7,428 nucleotides of DNA from contig JALOAM010000152.1 in assembly GCA_023228765.1 (NCBI GenBank), positions 1 to 7,428 on the forward strand, read 5' to 3'. The translations under genes were made by a program, and so were the position numbers. The notes below the pieces were generated by a model. The model saw only the letters and a program-made list of their open reading frames with translations, was not told the DNA's origin and did not search any database. This DNA comes from Dehalococcoidia bacterium. GTDB lineage: Bacteria; Chloroflexota; Dehalococcoidia; UBA2979. Below are positions 1-5,668 of this stretch, one piece after another (positions within the stretch are counted from its first letter, which is position 1; each line of letters begins with the position of its first letter).

Positions 1-2
1 AC

Positions 3-77
3 TTCATGAAGTCCCCGCCCCGCCAGATGCTGGACGAGGACGCCCGCGACGGCGTGGAGGCGTTCATCAAGGGCTAA
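3..77 (+). CDS. C-terminal fragment of an unidentified protein
   Basis: An open frame enters from the left edge and ends at a TAA at 75-77, giving the last 24 residues of a protein that ends in DARDGVEAFIKG. Too little remains for a firm identification. The pattern acid-acid-A-R-acid-G-V-x-A-F loosely resembles the C-terminal helix of enoyl-CoA hydratase/crotonase proteins, which often end with E-D-x-x-E-G-x-x-A-F, but the usual K-R-x-P tail is absent, so this is only a suggestion. The frame is supported by its position directly ahead of a strong terminator hairpin, as expected for the 3' end of a transcription unit. It is not co-transcribed with the next gene if that terminator is efficient. 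Confidence 0.6.
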   Translation, partial: FMKSPPRQMLDEDARDGVEAFIKG

Positions 78-118
78 CCCAGTCCCCCCGCAACTCGTGG
101 GTCGGCAACGTCCACGGG

Positions 119-154
119 GGAAGAGCGCCGGTAGCGGCGCTCTTCCTTGCGTTT
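119..154 (+). terminator. Intrinsic-type terminator hairpin after the left-edge gene
   Basis: GGAAGAGCGCCG at 119-130 and its exact reverse complement at 135-146 form a 12-bp perfect stem with the 4-nt loop GTAG. It lies 41 nt after the TAA of the upstream gene. The following bases, TTGCGTTT, are only moderately T-rich, so it is an imperfect but convincing Rho-independent terminator. It separates the left-edge gene from the acyltransferase unit starting at 188. The 3' arm belongs to an 18-nt sequence repeated at 259-276. Confidence 0.75.
136..153 (+). repeat. Direct repeat copy 1 (18 nt), in the terminator 3' arm
   Basis: GGCGCTCTTCCTTGCGTT occurs here and, identically, at 259-276 inside the first acyltransferase gene, 123 nt downstream. 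This copy is the 3' arm of the terminator stem plus its T-rich tail. The match ends after 18 nt with a T/C difference and continues for two more matching bases. Confidence 0.7.
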
Positions 155-187
155 CGGGATCGAATCACCGGCAACGGTTCACGACGG

Positions 188-1150
188 ATGAGCGTTCCGG
201 GTAGTCTCTACCTCGCGTGTGCCGCGGGGGTGCACGCAGGACTGACGGAGGCGGCCCTGGCGCTCTTCCTTGCGTTCCGCTTCGCGATCTTCCTCACCCG
301 GATGGTGCCGCTCCGCGTCTCCTACGGCCTCGCGAGGGCGGTCGGGGTCGCGGCGTTCTACGCTTGGCCGGGCGGGCGGCGGCGGAGCATCCAGAACCTG
401 CGGCGGGTGCTGGGCGGCGACCCTCGGGAGGCACGACGCTGCGCCCGCCGCTCGTTCGGCAACTACCTCGTCTACCTCGTGGACTTCTTCCGCTTCCTCG
501 GCACCGACGCTGACGAGATCCGCCGCCGGGTAGTGGTGGAGGAGTCGCTGTGGGAGCGCCTCCGCGAGAAGCGCTCCAGCAACGGCACCGTCTTCCTGAC
601 GATGCACTTCGGGAACTGGGACCTGGGCGCCGCGATCCTCGCACTGAACGGGTTTGCGCTTTCGGCCATCGCCGACGAGTTCCCCAACGAGCGGGTGAAC
701 CGCCTGGTGATCAGCTCACGGAAACACCTCGGGATGAACATCATCCCGGTCGGCCGCATGGGCCCCGGCATCCTGAGGGCGCTCCGCAACAACGATGTCG
801 TCGCGCTCCTCGTGGACGTGCCGCAGGCCACCGGCGGCGTGGACGTTGAGTTCTTCGGCGCCACGATCCGCGTCTCTGACGGCCCCGCGAGGATCGCGCT
901 GCGCGCCGGCTCCCCGGTCGTCGCGGCCACGCTTCCGCGCCTCGACCGCTGGAGCGACACCGTAGGCGCGGAGATCGCCCCCGTGGCGTTCGACGCCACC
1001 GGCGACGCCGAGGCGGACGTGCGAGGCCTGACGCAGGCGGTGTTCACGAACCTCGAAGGGCTCGTCCGGCGCTACCCGGAGCAGTGGTACATCTTCCGTA
1101 ACCTGTGGCTGGACGACCGCGCTCCCGTCCGAGCCTCGGTGAAGGCCTGA
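188..1150 (+). CDS. LpxL/PatA-family lysophospholipid acyltransferase (copy 1, HX4D type)
   Basis: This 320-residue protein belongs to the LpxL/HtrB-type lysophospholipid acyltransferase superfamily, which includes mycobacterial PatA, the enzyme that acylates phosphatidylinositol mannosides at the cytoplasmic membrane. The catalytic HX4D motif is HFGNWD at residues 140-145. Later conserved blocks are LLVD (207-210), VEFFG (220-224), the G-P-A-R-I-A-L-R-A-G-S-P-V segment (232-244) and PEQWYIF (297-303), typical of the family. A hydrophobic stretch at 23-36 could dip into the membrane. The ATG at 188 has only a weak Shine-Dalgarno match. The N-terminal 20 or so residues look longer than in relatives, and ATG 302 is a less likely alternative because it would remove the hydrophobic segment. 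A second family member follows after 11 nt. The acceptor is unknown; PIM-type glycolipid is inferred from the neighbours. Confidence 0.88.
   Translation: MSVPGSLYLACAAGVHAGLTEAALALFLAFRFAIFLTRMVPLRVSYGLARAVGVAAFYAWPGGRRRSIQNLRRVLGGDPREARRCARRSFGNYLVYLVDFFRFLGTDADEIRRRVVVEESLWERLREKRSSNGTVFLTMHFGNWDLGAAILALNGFALSAIADEFPNERVNRLVISSRKHLGMNIIPVGRMGPGILRALRNNDVVALLVDVPQATGGVDVEFFGATIRVSDGPARIALRAGSPVVAATLPRLDRWSDTVGAEIAPVAFDATGDAEADVRGLTQAVFTNLEGLVRRYPEQWYIFRNLWLDDRAPVRASVKA
259..276 (+). repeat. Direct repeat copy 2 (18 nt), inside acyltransferase copy 1
   Basis: This is identical to 136-153. It encodes part of the hydrophobic N-terminal segment (residues around LALFLAF) of the acyltransferase. 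Its first 11 bases are complementary to the 5' arm of the upstream terminator (119-130), so a long-range alternative pairing is possible in a read-through transcript. Confidence 0.7.
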
Positions 1151-1161
1151 CGGCCAACCGC

Positions 1162-2034
1162 ATGTACTACTGGTTCCTCTGGACGCTGGTGAACGTGGGC
1201 GGCCGCCTGCCGGGGCGGTTCCAGTACACGATGGGCTGGCTGGGCGGGATGCTCGCCTGGTACGTCTCCCGCCGCGTGCGCCACGCGACGCTCGACCACG
1301 CCCGCCACGTCCTGGGCCCGGACGCGCCGCAGTCAGAGGTCGCGCGAGTCGCCCGCTCCAGCACGCGCACCAACCTCTACTACTACGCCGACTTCGCTCG
1401 CTTCGGCGTGCACCAGCCCGCGTTCGTCTTCGACCTCTTCGACCACATCGAGGGCGTCGAGCATCTCGTGAACGCCCTCGAGGAGGGCCGTGGCGCCGTC
1501 CTCGTGGGTGCGCACCTGGGCAACAGCGAGGTGATCGCGCAGGCCGCCGCGCCGTTCGACGTCTGCCTCGCGATCCTCACCGAGCCCCTGAACGACCGTC
1601 GCGTGCACGAGTTCATCCACCGCGTGCGAAGCACGCGCGGTGTGCGGTTCCTCCCGGCGAACTCGCACGGCCTCCGCCAGTCGATCGGCCACCTGAAGGC
1701 GGGAGGCGCCCTCGGCCTCCTCGTGGACCGCGACGTGCTGGGTACGGCCAAGCTCCGCCCGTTCTTCGGCGAGCCCGCCCCCATCCCTTCCGGCGCCGTG
1801 GACCTCGCCGTGAGGATGGGCGCACCGATGTTCGCCGTGTGGACGCCGCGCACCTCCTGGGGCCGGTACGCGCTCTACGTGGAGCGCGTCCCCATGCCTC
1901 AGCCGAGCGGCGACCGTGAGCGGGACGTGGAACGCGGGATGGAGGCCATGGTGGCGGCGCTGGAGGCGGGCATCCGCCGCTGGCCGGGGCAGTGGTTCCC
2001 CATCTCACCCGTGTGGCCTCGCCGGCCGCACTGA
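1162..2034 (+). CDS. LpxL/PatA-family lysophospholipid acyltransferase (copy 2, HX4E type)
   Basis: This is a 290-residue protein of the same superfamily as its upstream neighbour. The active-site motif is HLGNSE (118-123), i.e. HX4E, the variant common in LpxL-type enzymes. The conserved LVDRD (187-191), PFFG (200-203), S-G-A-V-D-L-A-x-R-x-G-A-P (210-222) and PGQWFP (275-280) blocks follow in family order. The frame is open from a GTG at 1105 inside the previous gene. I prefer the ATG at 1162 because it lies 11 nt after the upstream stop and the protein then begins MYYWFLWTLV, as expected for this family. There is no good ribosome site (GAAGG at 1141-1145 is 16 nt away), so translation may depend on coupling to copy 1. 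The different motif and low similarity to copy 1 suggest that the two act on different acceptors or positions, or form a heteromer. The substrate is not determinable from sequence. Confidence 0.87.
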   Translation: MYYWFLWTLVNVGGRLPGRFQYTMGWLGGMLAWYVSRRVRHATLDHARHVLGPDAPQSEVARVARSSTRTNLYYYADFARFGVHQPAFVFDLFDHIEGVEHLVNALEEGRGAVLVGAHLGNSEVIAQAAAPFDVCLAILTEPLNDRRVHEFIHRVRSTRGVRFLPANSHGLRQSIGHLKAGGALGLLVDRDVLGTAKLRPFFGEPAPIPSGAVDLAVRMGAPMFAVWTPRTSWGRYALYVERVPMPQPSGDRERDVERGMEAMVAALEAGIRRWPGQWFPISPVWPRRPH

Positions 2035-2181
2035 AGAATGAGGGGTCGGTGCGGGCGCCTCGACGGGCCGGACTGAACGAGTGAGCGAGTCCCCCACTGC
2101 ACCCTCTACCGCAGGGGACGACAGGCGTTTCGTTAACATCCTCACGGTGGCGCGCACGCGTGGAGGGCTATGATCGGGGCG
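2035..2181. other. Intergenic region between the acyltransferase unit and the PHP operon
   Basis: This 147-nt gap carries no coding frame that I trust. It holds only weak hairpins: GGACT/AGTCC at 2070-2074 and 2088-2092, and CTGC/GCAG at 2097-2100 and 2111-2114, which extends by three pairs across one bulged base. Neither is followed by a T-run, so no clear terminator separates the two units. The right end has a palindrome CACGCGTG (2155-2162), a GGAGGG (2162-2167) and a TATGAT (2169-2174) directly ahead of the next gene, making promoter activity here likely. Confidence 0.5.
2169..2174 (+). promoter_or_regulatory. Candidate -10 element of a leaderless-type promoter
   Basis: TATGAT, one base from the TATAAT consensus, is followed by exactly 7 nt and then the ATG at 2182. 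That spacing would place transcription initiation on or next to the A of the start codon, as in leaderless transcripts. No convincing -35 hexamer is seen 16-18 nt upstream. The alternative start ATG at 2170 overlaps this box and is only 2 nt from GGAGGG, too close for a standard ribosome site. The call depends on a single hexamer and its spacing. Confidence 0.35.
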
Positions 2182-2988
2182 ATGGCTGAGTCGCCCACCC
2201 CCGCCCGTCCCCTCACCCTCTTCGGACGAGCCGACCTGCAGATCCACACCTCGTTCGGCGACGGGATGGACGACGCCCTCACGATCTTCGAACGGGTGGA
2301 GCGCGACGCGTTCCTCGACGTCATCGCCATCACGGACCACGACGACGTGGGCGGGGCGCTGCTCGCGCGCGAGACCTTCGAGGCGACGCGAGAGCGATGG
2401 GGTTTCGAGCTGGTGACGGGGATCGAGGTCACGACACTGCACGGGCACCTGCTCGCGCTGTGGGTGGACCAGCCGATCCCGTCGTTCAAGCCGCTGGAGC
2501 GCACCATCGCAACGATCCACGAGGCGGGCGGCGTCGCCGTCCTCCCGCACCCGTTCTCGCTCCTCACCCGGTCCGTGGGTCGGCGCACGCTGGAGCGCGT
2601 GCTCGCCCTGCCCAAGGAACAGCGTCCCGACGGCCTTGAGGTGGCGAGTCCCCTCGCGAAGGGGTGGGATGCCGGGGCGCGCGGGCGCCGCGCGAACGCA
2701 GAGCGATGGCACCTGGCGGAGACAGGCGGCAGCGACTCGCACTTCGTCGAGACCGTCGGCCTCGCATACACGCGCTTCCGAGGGCGCACCTCGGACGCCC
2801 TGCGCACCGCGATCGACGCGCGCGCGACCGAGGGGGTGCTGCAAGGCGGCACGCCGTACCGGGCGATCGGCCTGAAGCGCCTCGCGGAGCAGCAGGTGCG
2901 CGGGCTCTCGGTGACGCCTCGGAAGGTGCTGGGCCCGAAGGTACAGGCGCTGGCGCACTACGCCCGCGAACGGATCGCGGCACGATGA
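2182..2988 (+). CDS. PHP-domain metal-dependent phosphoesterase
   Basis: This 268-residue protein has the PHP fold (polymerase and histidinol phosphatase domain), a metal-dependent phosphoesterase domain. Motifs from ATG 2182: DLQIHT at 18-23 (the usual D-L-H-x-H with Gln at the first His, Q20), ITDHDD at 50-55, GIEVT at 80-84 with HGH at 87-89, LPHPF at 121-125, and GGSDSHF at 182-188. This is the single-domain TrpH/YciV-like arrangement, whose known members act on nucleotide or RNA phosphates; the substrate here is unknown. No signal peptide or membrane segment is visible, so it is probably cytoplasmic. The start could also be ATG 2170 (four residues more). Its stop overlaps the ATG of the glycosyltransferase in an ATGA (2985-2988), so the two are translationally coupled. 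The context of PimA-like and inositol-lipid enzymes makes a phosphorylated lipid or sugar intermediate a possible substrate; that is inference. Confidence 0.87.
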   Translation: MAESPTPARPLTLFGRADLQIHTSFGDGMDDALTIFERVERDAFLDVIAITDHDDVGGALLARETFEATRERWGFELVTGIEVTTLHGHLLALWVDQPIPSFKPLERTIATIHEAGGVAVLPHPFSLLTRSVGRRTLERVLALPKEQRPDGLEVASPLAKGWDAGARGRRANAERWHLAETGGSDSHFVETVGLAYTRFRGRTSDALRTAIDARATEGVLQGGTPYRAIGLKRLAEQQVRGLSVTPRKVLGPKVQALAHYARERIAAR

Positions 2989-4181
2989 AGATCGGACTCG
3001 TCTCGCCCTACGACTGGCGGCACCCCGGCGGGGTGAACACGCACCTGAAGGTCCTCGCGCGTGAGTTGCGCGACCGGGGGCACGAGGTCCGCATCCTCGC
3101 GCCGGCCTCGGGCGCCGTCCGCGACGAGGGCGTCATCACCATGGGGCGCCCCTACCCCGTGGCGACGGCAAGCACGGTGGTCCGCATCTCACTCAACCCG
3201 CGCCTCGGACGGCGCGTGACGGAGACCCTGGAGCGCGAGCAGTTCGACATCATCCACGTCCACGAGCCGATGATGCCCGTGCTGCCGATGCACGTGCTGC
3301 GCCATGCGCGGAACGTGCTGCCGGACGTGGTGATCGTGGGGACGTTCCACGCCACGCGGGACGGCGGCAACCGGCTCTACTCGTACAGCCGGAGGATCCT
3401 CAAGCGCTGGTTCCGCCAGATCGACGGCAAGATCGCCGTGTCGCCCCCGGCGGCGCAGTACGTGAGCCAGTACTTCCCGGGCTTCTACAACATCATCCCC
3501 AACGGCATCGACATCGAGCACTGGGACCGGCCCGACCTCGCTCCCCTCGCGGAGTTCGAGGACACGACGAACATCCTGTACGTCGGACGCGCGGAGAAGC
3601 GGAAGGGCCTCGGTGTCCTGATCCGCGCGTTCGGCATGGTGAACGCGCGCGACCCTGACACGCGGCTCATCGTCGTCGGCCCGGACTCCCGCTCGCGGCG
3701 GCGCTTCGAGAACTCGGTCGCCAGCGACGGCCGGCGCGGCATCGTCTTCGTGCACGGTGGCGAGAACGGCGTCCCCTACGAGGAGCTCCCCCGCTACCAC
3801 CAGACCGCGGACATCTTCTGCTCACCGGCCACCGGCCATGAGTCACAGGGTTATGTCTTGTTGGAGGCGATGGCCGCCGGGATCCCGGTGGTTGCCTCCA
3901 ACATCGACGGATACGCCTCGGTGATCACGCACGGCGCGGACGGCGTGCTGGTGCGACCGAAGGACCCGTACGACCTCGCCGCGGCGCTCACGGAACTCGT
4001 GCGGAACCCGGAGCGCCGAGCTGCGCTCGCGGCGGAGGGCCGCGCGCACGTGGAGGAGTACGGGTGGCCGCGCATCACCCAGCAGGTACTGTCCTACTAC
4101 GAGCGGTTGCTGGACACTCGCCGAGGCGTCCAGCGCGCCCAGCAACGAGGGCAACGACGACGGTTGGTGGCTACCGAGTGA
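2985..4181 (+). CDS. PimA-like GT4 glycosyltransferase (probable phosphatidylinositol mannosyltransferase)
   Basis: This is a 398-residue GT-B fold glycosyltransferase of family GT4. The N-terminal acceptor domain begins MKIGLVSPYDWRHPGGVNTH, closely matching the PimA start with its P-G-G-V loop (14-17). HVHEP (91-95), TFHAT (120-124, His122 at the position of the PimA catalytic-region histidine) and IPNGID (171-176) follow. The donor domain has YVGR with K207 (R202/K207, the usual nucleotide-sugar phosphate contacts) and the EX7E motif, E286 and E294, in ESQGYVLLE. PimA transfers mannose from GDP-mannose to phosphatidylinositol at the inner membrane face. The donor and acceptor here are inferred from similarity and from the neighbouring CDP-alcohol transferase. 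The basic tail after residue 380 (RRG...QRRRL) could help membrane association. The ATG start overlaps the previous stop; an open frame continues upstream but only as a shadow of the PHP gene. Confidence 0.85.
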   Translation: MKIGLVSPYDWRHPGGVNTHLKVLARELRDRGHEVRILAPASGAVRDEGVITMGRPYPVATASTVVRISLNPRLGRRVTETLEREQFDIIHVHEPMMPVLPMHVLRHARNVLPDVVIVGTFHATRDGGNRLYSYSRRILKRWFRQIDGKIAVSPPAAQYVSQYFPGFYNIIPNGIDIEHWDRPDLAPLAEFEDTTNILYVGRAEKRKGLGVLIRAFGMVNARDPDTRLIVVGPDSRSRRRFENSVASDGRRGIVFVHGGENGVPYEELPRYHQTADIFCSPATGHESQGYVLLEAMAAGIPVVASNIDGYASVITHGADGVLVRPKDPYDLAAALTELVRNPERRAALAAEGRAHVEEYGWPRITQQVLSYYERLLDTRRGVQRAQQRGQRRRLVATE

Positions 4182-4807
4182 ACTCCATCCTCCCTCGCCG
4201 CGCGCCCGCTGCCGTCCTCACCCCGATCGTGGACGTGCTCGCCGCCGTCGGCGTGACGCCGACGATGCTGACCACGGTCGGGTTCCTCGGGAACGTGCTG
4301 GCGGCGTTCTTCGTCGTGCAAGGATGGCTGCTCGCGGGCGGTGTCGCCGTGCTGTTCTTCAGCGCGCTCGACCTGCTGGACGGCGCCCTCGCCCGCTCGA
4401 CGGGGACCGCCTCCCGGTTCGGCGCCCTGTACGACTCCACGCTCGACCGGCTGTCCGAGGCAGCCGTGCTGTTCGGCATCTTCTGGTACTCGATCGACCT
4501 CGGGAACCGCGAGGAAGCGCTCCTCGCCTTCCTCGCCCTGACCGGCTCGATCATGGTCTCCTACGTCCGAGCGCGTTCCGAGGGCCTCGGGATGCCGCTG
4601 AAGGACGGGCTGTTCACGCGCTCGGAACGCGTCGTGCTGACGGGGACACTCCTGCTCTTCGGCTGGGTGCGCGTCCTCCTCTGGCTCCTCGCCGTCCTCA
4701 CGCTGTTCACCGCGGCCCAGCGCACATGGATCGCCGGCCGCCTCCTCATCGAGGCCGACCGCGACGAGGGCAGTCACGGCGGGACCAGTCACGAGGCTGG
4801 CCGCTAG
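4178..4807 (+). CDS. CDP-alcohol phosphatidyltransferase, phosphatidylinositol-phosphate synthase type
   Basis: This integral membrane protein of 209 residues transfers a phosphatidyl group from CDP-diacylglycerol to an alcohol. The full family signature D-x2-D-G-x2-A-R-x8-G-x3-D-x3-D is present without change: D65, D68, G69, A72, R73, G82, D86, D90; the four Asp bind metal. The segment SYVRARSEGLG (118-128) followed by RSER (138-141) resembles inositol-phosphate-using synthases (actinobacterial PgsA1, archaeal AIPS) rather than PGP synthase. About six hydrophobic segments lie between residues 30 and 172. Length matches the roughly 200-220 residues of PgsA1-type enzymes. The start is GTG 4178, overlapping the previous stop as GTGA, with GGTGG 7 nt upstream. 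Inositol 1-phosphate as acceptor is the likeliest reading given the PimA-like neighbour. A different polar head group remains possible. Confidence 0.82.
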   Translation: MNSILPRRAPAAVLTPIVDVLAAVGVTPTMLTTVGFLGNVLAAFFVVQGWLLAGGVAVLFFSALDLLDGALARSTGTASRFGALYDSTLDRLSEAAVLFGIFWYSIDLGNREEALLAFLALTGSIMVSYVRARSEGLGMPLKDGLFTRSERVVLTGTLLLFGWVRVLLWLLAVLTLFTAAQRTWIAGRLLIEADRDEGSHGGTSHEAGR

Positions 4808-5664
4808 TGCCCGCGATCCCGGAGGGTCCGCTGGGCCGTCAGCAGGCGCAGCAGGTCGCCGGGCTGCTCCAGCAACGCCTCCTGCGGCAGGTCGCCCTGG
4901 AGGTGTGGACTCGCAAGCCCCAGGCGATCTTCACCGGCGAGCGCGACGACGGCCGCCACGGGCAGGCGGCGCTCGACCTGGTCCGCCAGCTCAAGACGCT
5001 CCACCCGATGCTCACCCTCACCCCGTACGACCTCGATACGCACGAGCGCACCGCGGCGGAGCGGGGTATCGAGCACTCCCCTACCGTGACGATGCGCTGC
5101 GGCGGCCGAGGACTGCGGACCGTGGGCCTGTTCTTCGGGCCGTTCTTCCAGGCGTTCCTGGACGCCCTCGGCATCGTGTCCACCGGACAGTCCCAGCTCT
5201 CGCGGGAGACGCGAGCGCGACTCGCCACGATCGAGGACGAAGTCACGGTCGAGGCGTTCCTCAGCCCGTTCGACCCGATCTCCGTGCAGATGATCCCGCT
5301 CCTTGCGGCGTTCGCCGTGGAGGGGAAGCGCGTCCGCGTCACGCTGTACGAGGCGTCACAGTTCCCGGTGCTCGCCGGGAAGCGGATGCTGACGCAGGTA
5401 CCGCTGATCACGATCGACGGGAAGCGCTTCGTCGGCGCCTACCGCGAGACGGAGCTCTGCGAGCAGATCGCCCGCGTCGTCGAGGGCAACGAGGAGCCGG
5501 TCGTCCGCGACCGCGTGTACGCCACCCCGTACGTCAGCGAAGACGACGCCCGCCGTATCGGCGAGGAACGCGCGAGGGCGGCACAGGCGGGGCAGCCCGG
5601 CTCGGGCACCCAGCCTCCGTCAGGCGGTCAGCCATCGAGCGGGCTGTACGTCCCCGGCCGCTAG
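4807..5664 (+). CDS. Two-domain thioredoxin-fold protein, PDO-like, lacking CxxC motifs
   Basis: This 285-residue protein has the layout of protein disulfide oxidoreductases (two thioredoxin folds in tandem), judged from strand and helix pattern. Domain 1 is about 28-125, with a likely cis-proline loop at HSPTVT (P92). Domain 2 is about 145-228, with strand EAFLSPFDPIS (149-159) and cis-proline loop TQVPLITIDG (P199). In family members the segment after the first strand of each domain holds C-x-x-C; here domain 2 reads S-P-F-D-P-I-S and domain 1 has FTGERDD near 42-48. The only cysteines are C98 and C218, neither in a CxxC. A Gly/Pro/Ser/Gln-rich tail spans 261-285. It is likely cytoplasmic, with no signal peptide. 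The GTG start at 4807 shares one base with the TAG of the previous gene. The role is unknown: perhaps a redox-inactive scaffold or binding partner. The family call rests on motif reading alone. Confidence 0.7.
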   Translation: MPAIPEGPLGRQQAQQVAGLLQQRLLRQVALEVWTRKPQAIFTGERDDGRHGQAALDLVRQLKTLHPMLTLTPYDLDTHERTAAERGIEHSPTVTMRCGGRGLRTVGLFFGPFFQAFLDALGIVSTGQSQLSRETRARLATIEDEVTVEAFLSPFDPISVQMIPLLAAFAVEGKRVRVTLYEASQFPVLAGKRMLTQVPLITIDGKRFVGAYRETELCEQIARVVEGNEEPVVRDRVYATPYVSEDDARRIGEERARAAQAGQPGSGTQPPSGGQPSSGLYVPGR

Positions 5665-5668
5665 CGGA

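Noticed and set aside
1105..1161. GTG 1105 as the start of the second acyltransferase, overlapping the first gene by 46 nt
   Set aside because: The extra 19 residues are Arg/Ser/Pro-rich readings of the first gene's end and do not resemble the family's N-terminus. ATG 1162 fits better.
2092..2117. Bulged hairpin (CCC-A-CTGC with GCAGGGG) as a terminator after the acyltransferase pair
   Set aside because: The stem is only 7 bp with a bulge and a 10-nt loop, and it has no T-run, so it is too weak to call as a terminator.
2005..2958. Long minus-strand open frame (317 codons) opposite the PHP gene
   Set aside because: It is a GC-rich shadow frame: its translation is Arg/Ala/His/Pro-rich with no recognisable motifs, while the plus strand has a full set of PHP motifs.
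2664..2984. Upstream extension of the glycosyltransferase frame
   Set aside because: The added residues are low-complexity Arg/Ala/Gly typical of an out-of-frame reading of the PHP gene. PimA-like proteins begin at the MKIGLVSPYD start at 2985.
4246..4264. Perfect 8-bp stem with a 3-nt loop early in the CDP-alcohol transferase gene (CGTCGGCG/CGCCGACG)
   Set aside because: It lies inside conserved coding sequence (VGVTPTM) in very GC-rich DNA, where such stems are common, and no T-run or ribosome site is involved.
4324..4806. Upstream extension of the thioredoxin-fold protein frame, suggesting a fusion
   Set aside because: The extension is an Arg/Pro-rich shadow of the CDP-alcohol transferase gene. 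The GTG at 4807 overlapping the TAG is the natural start.
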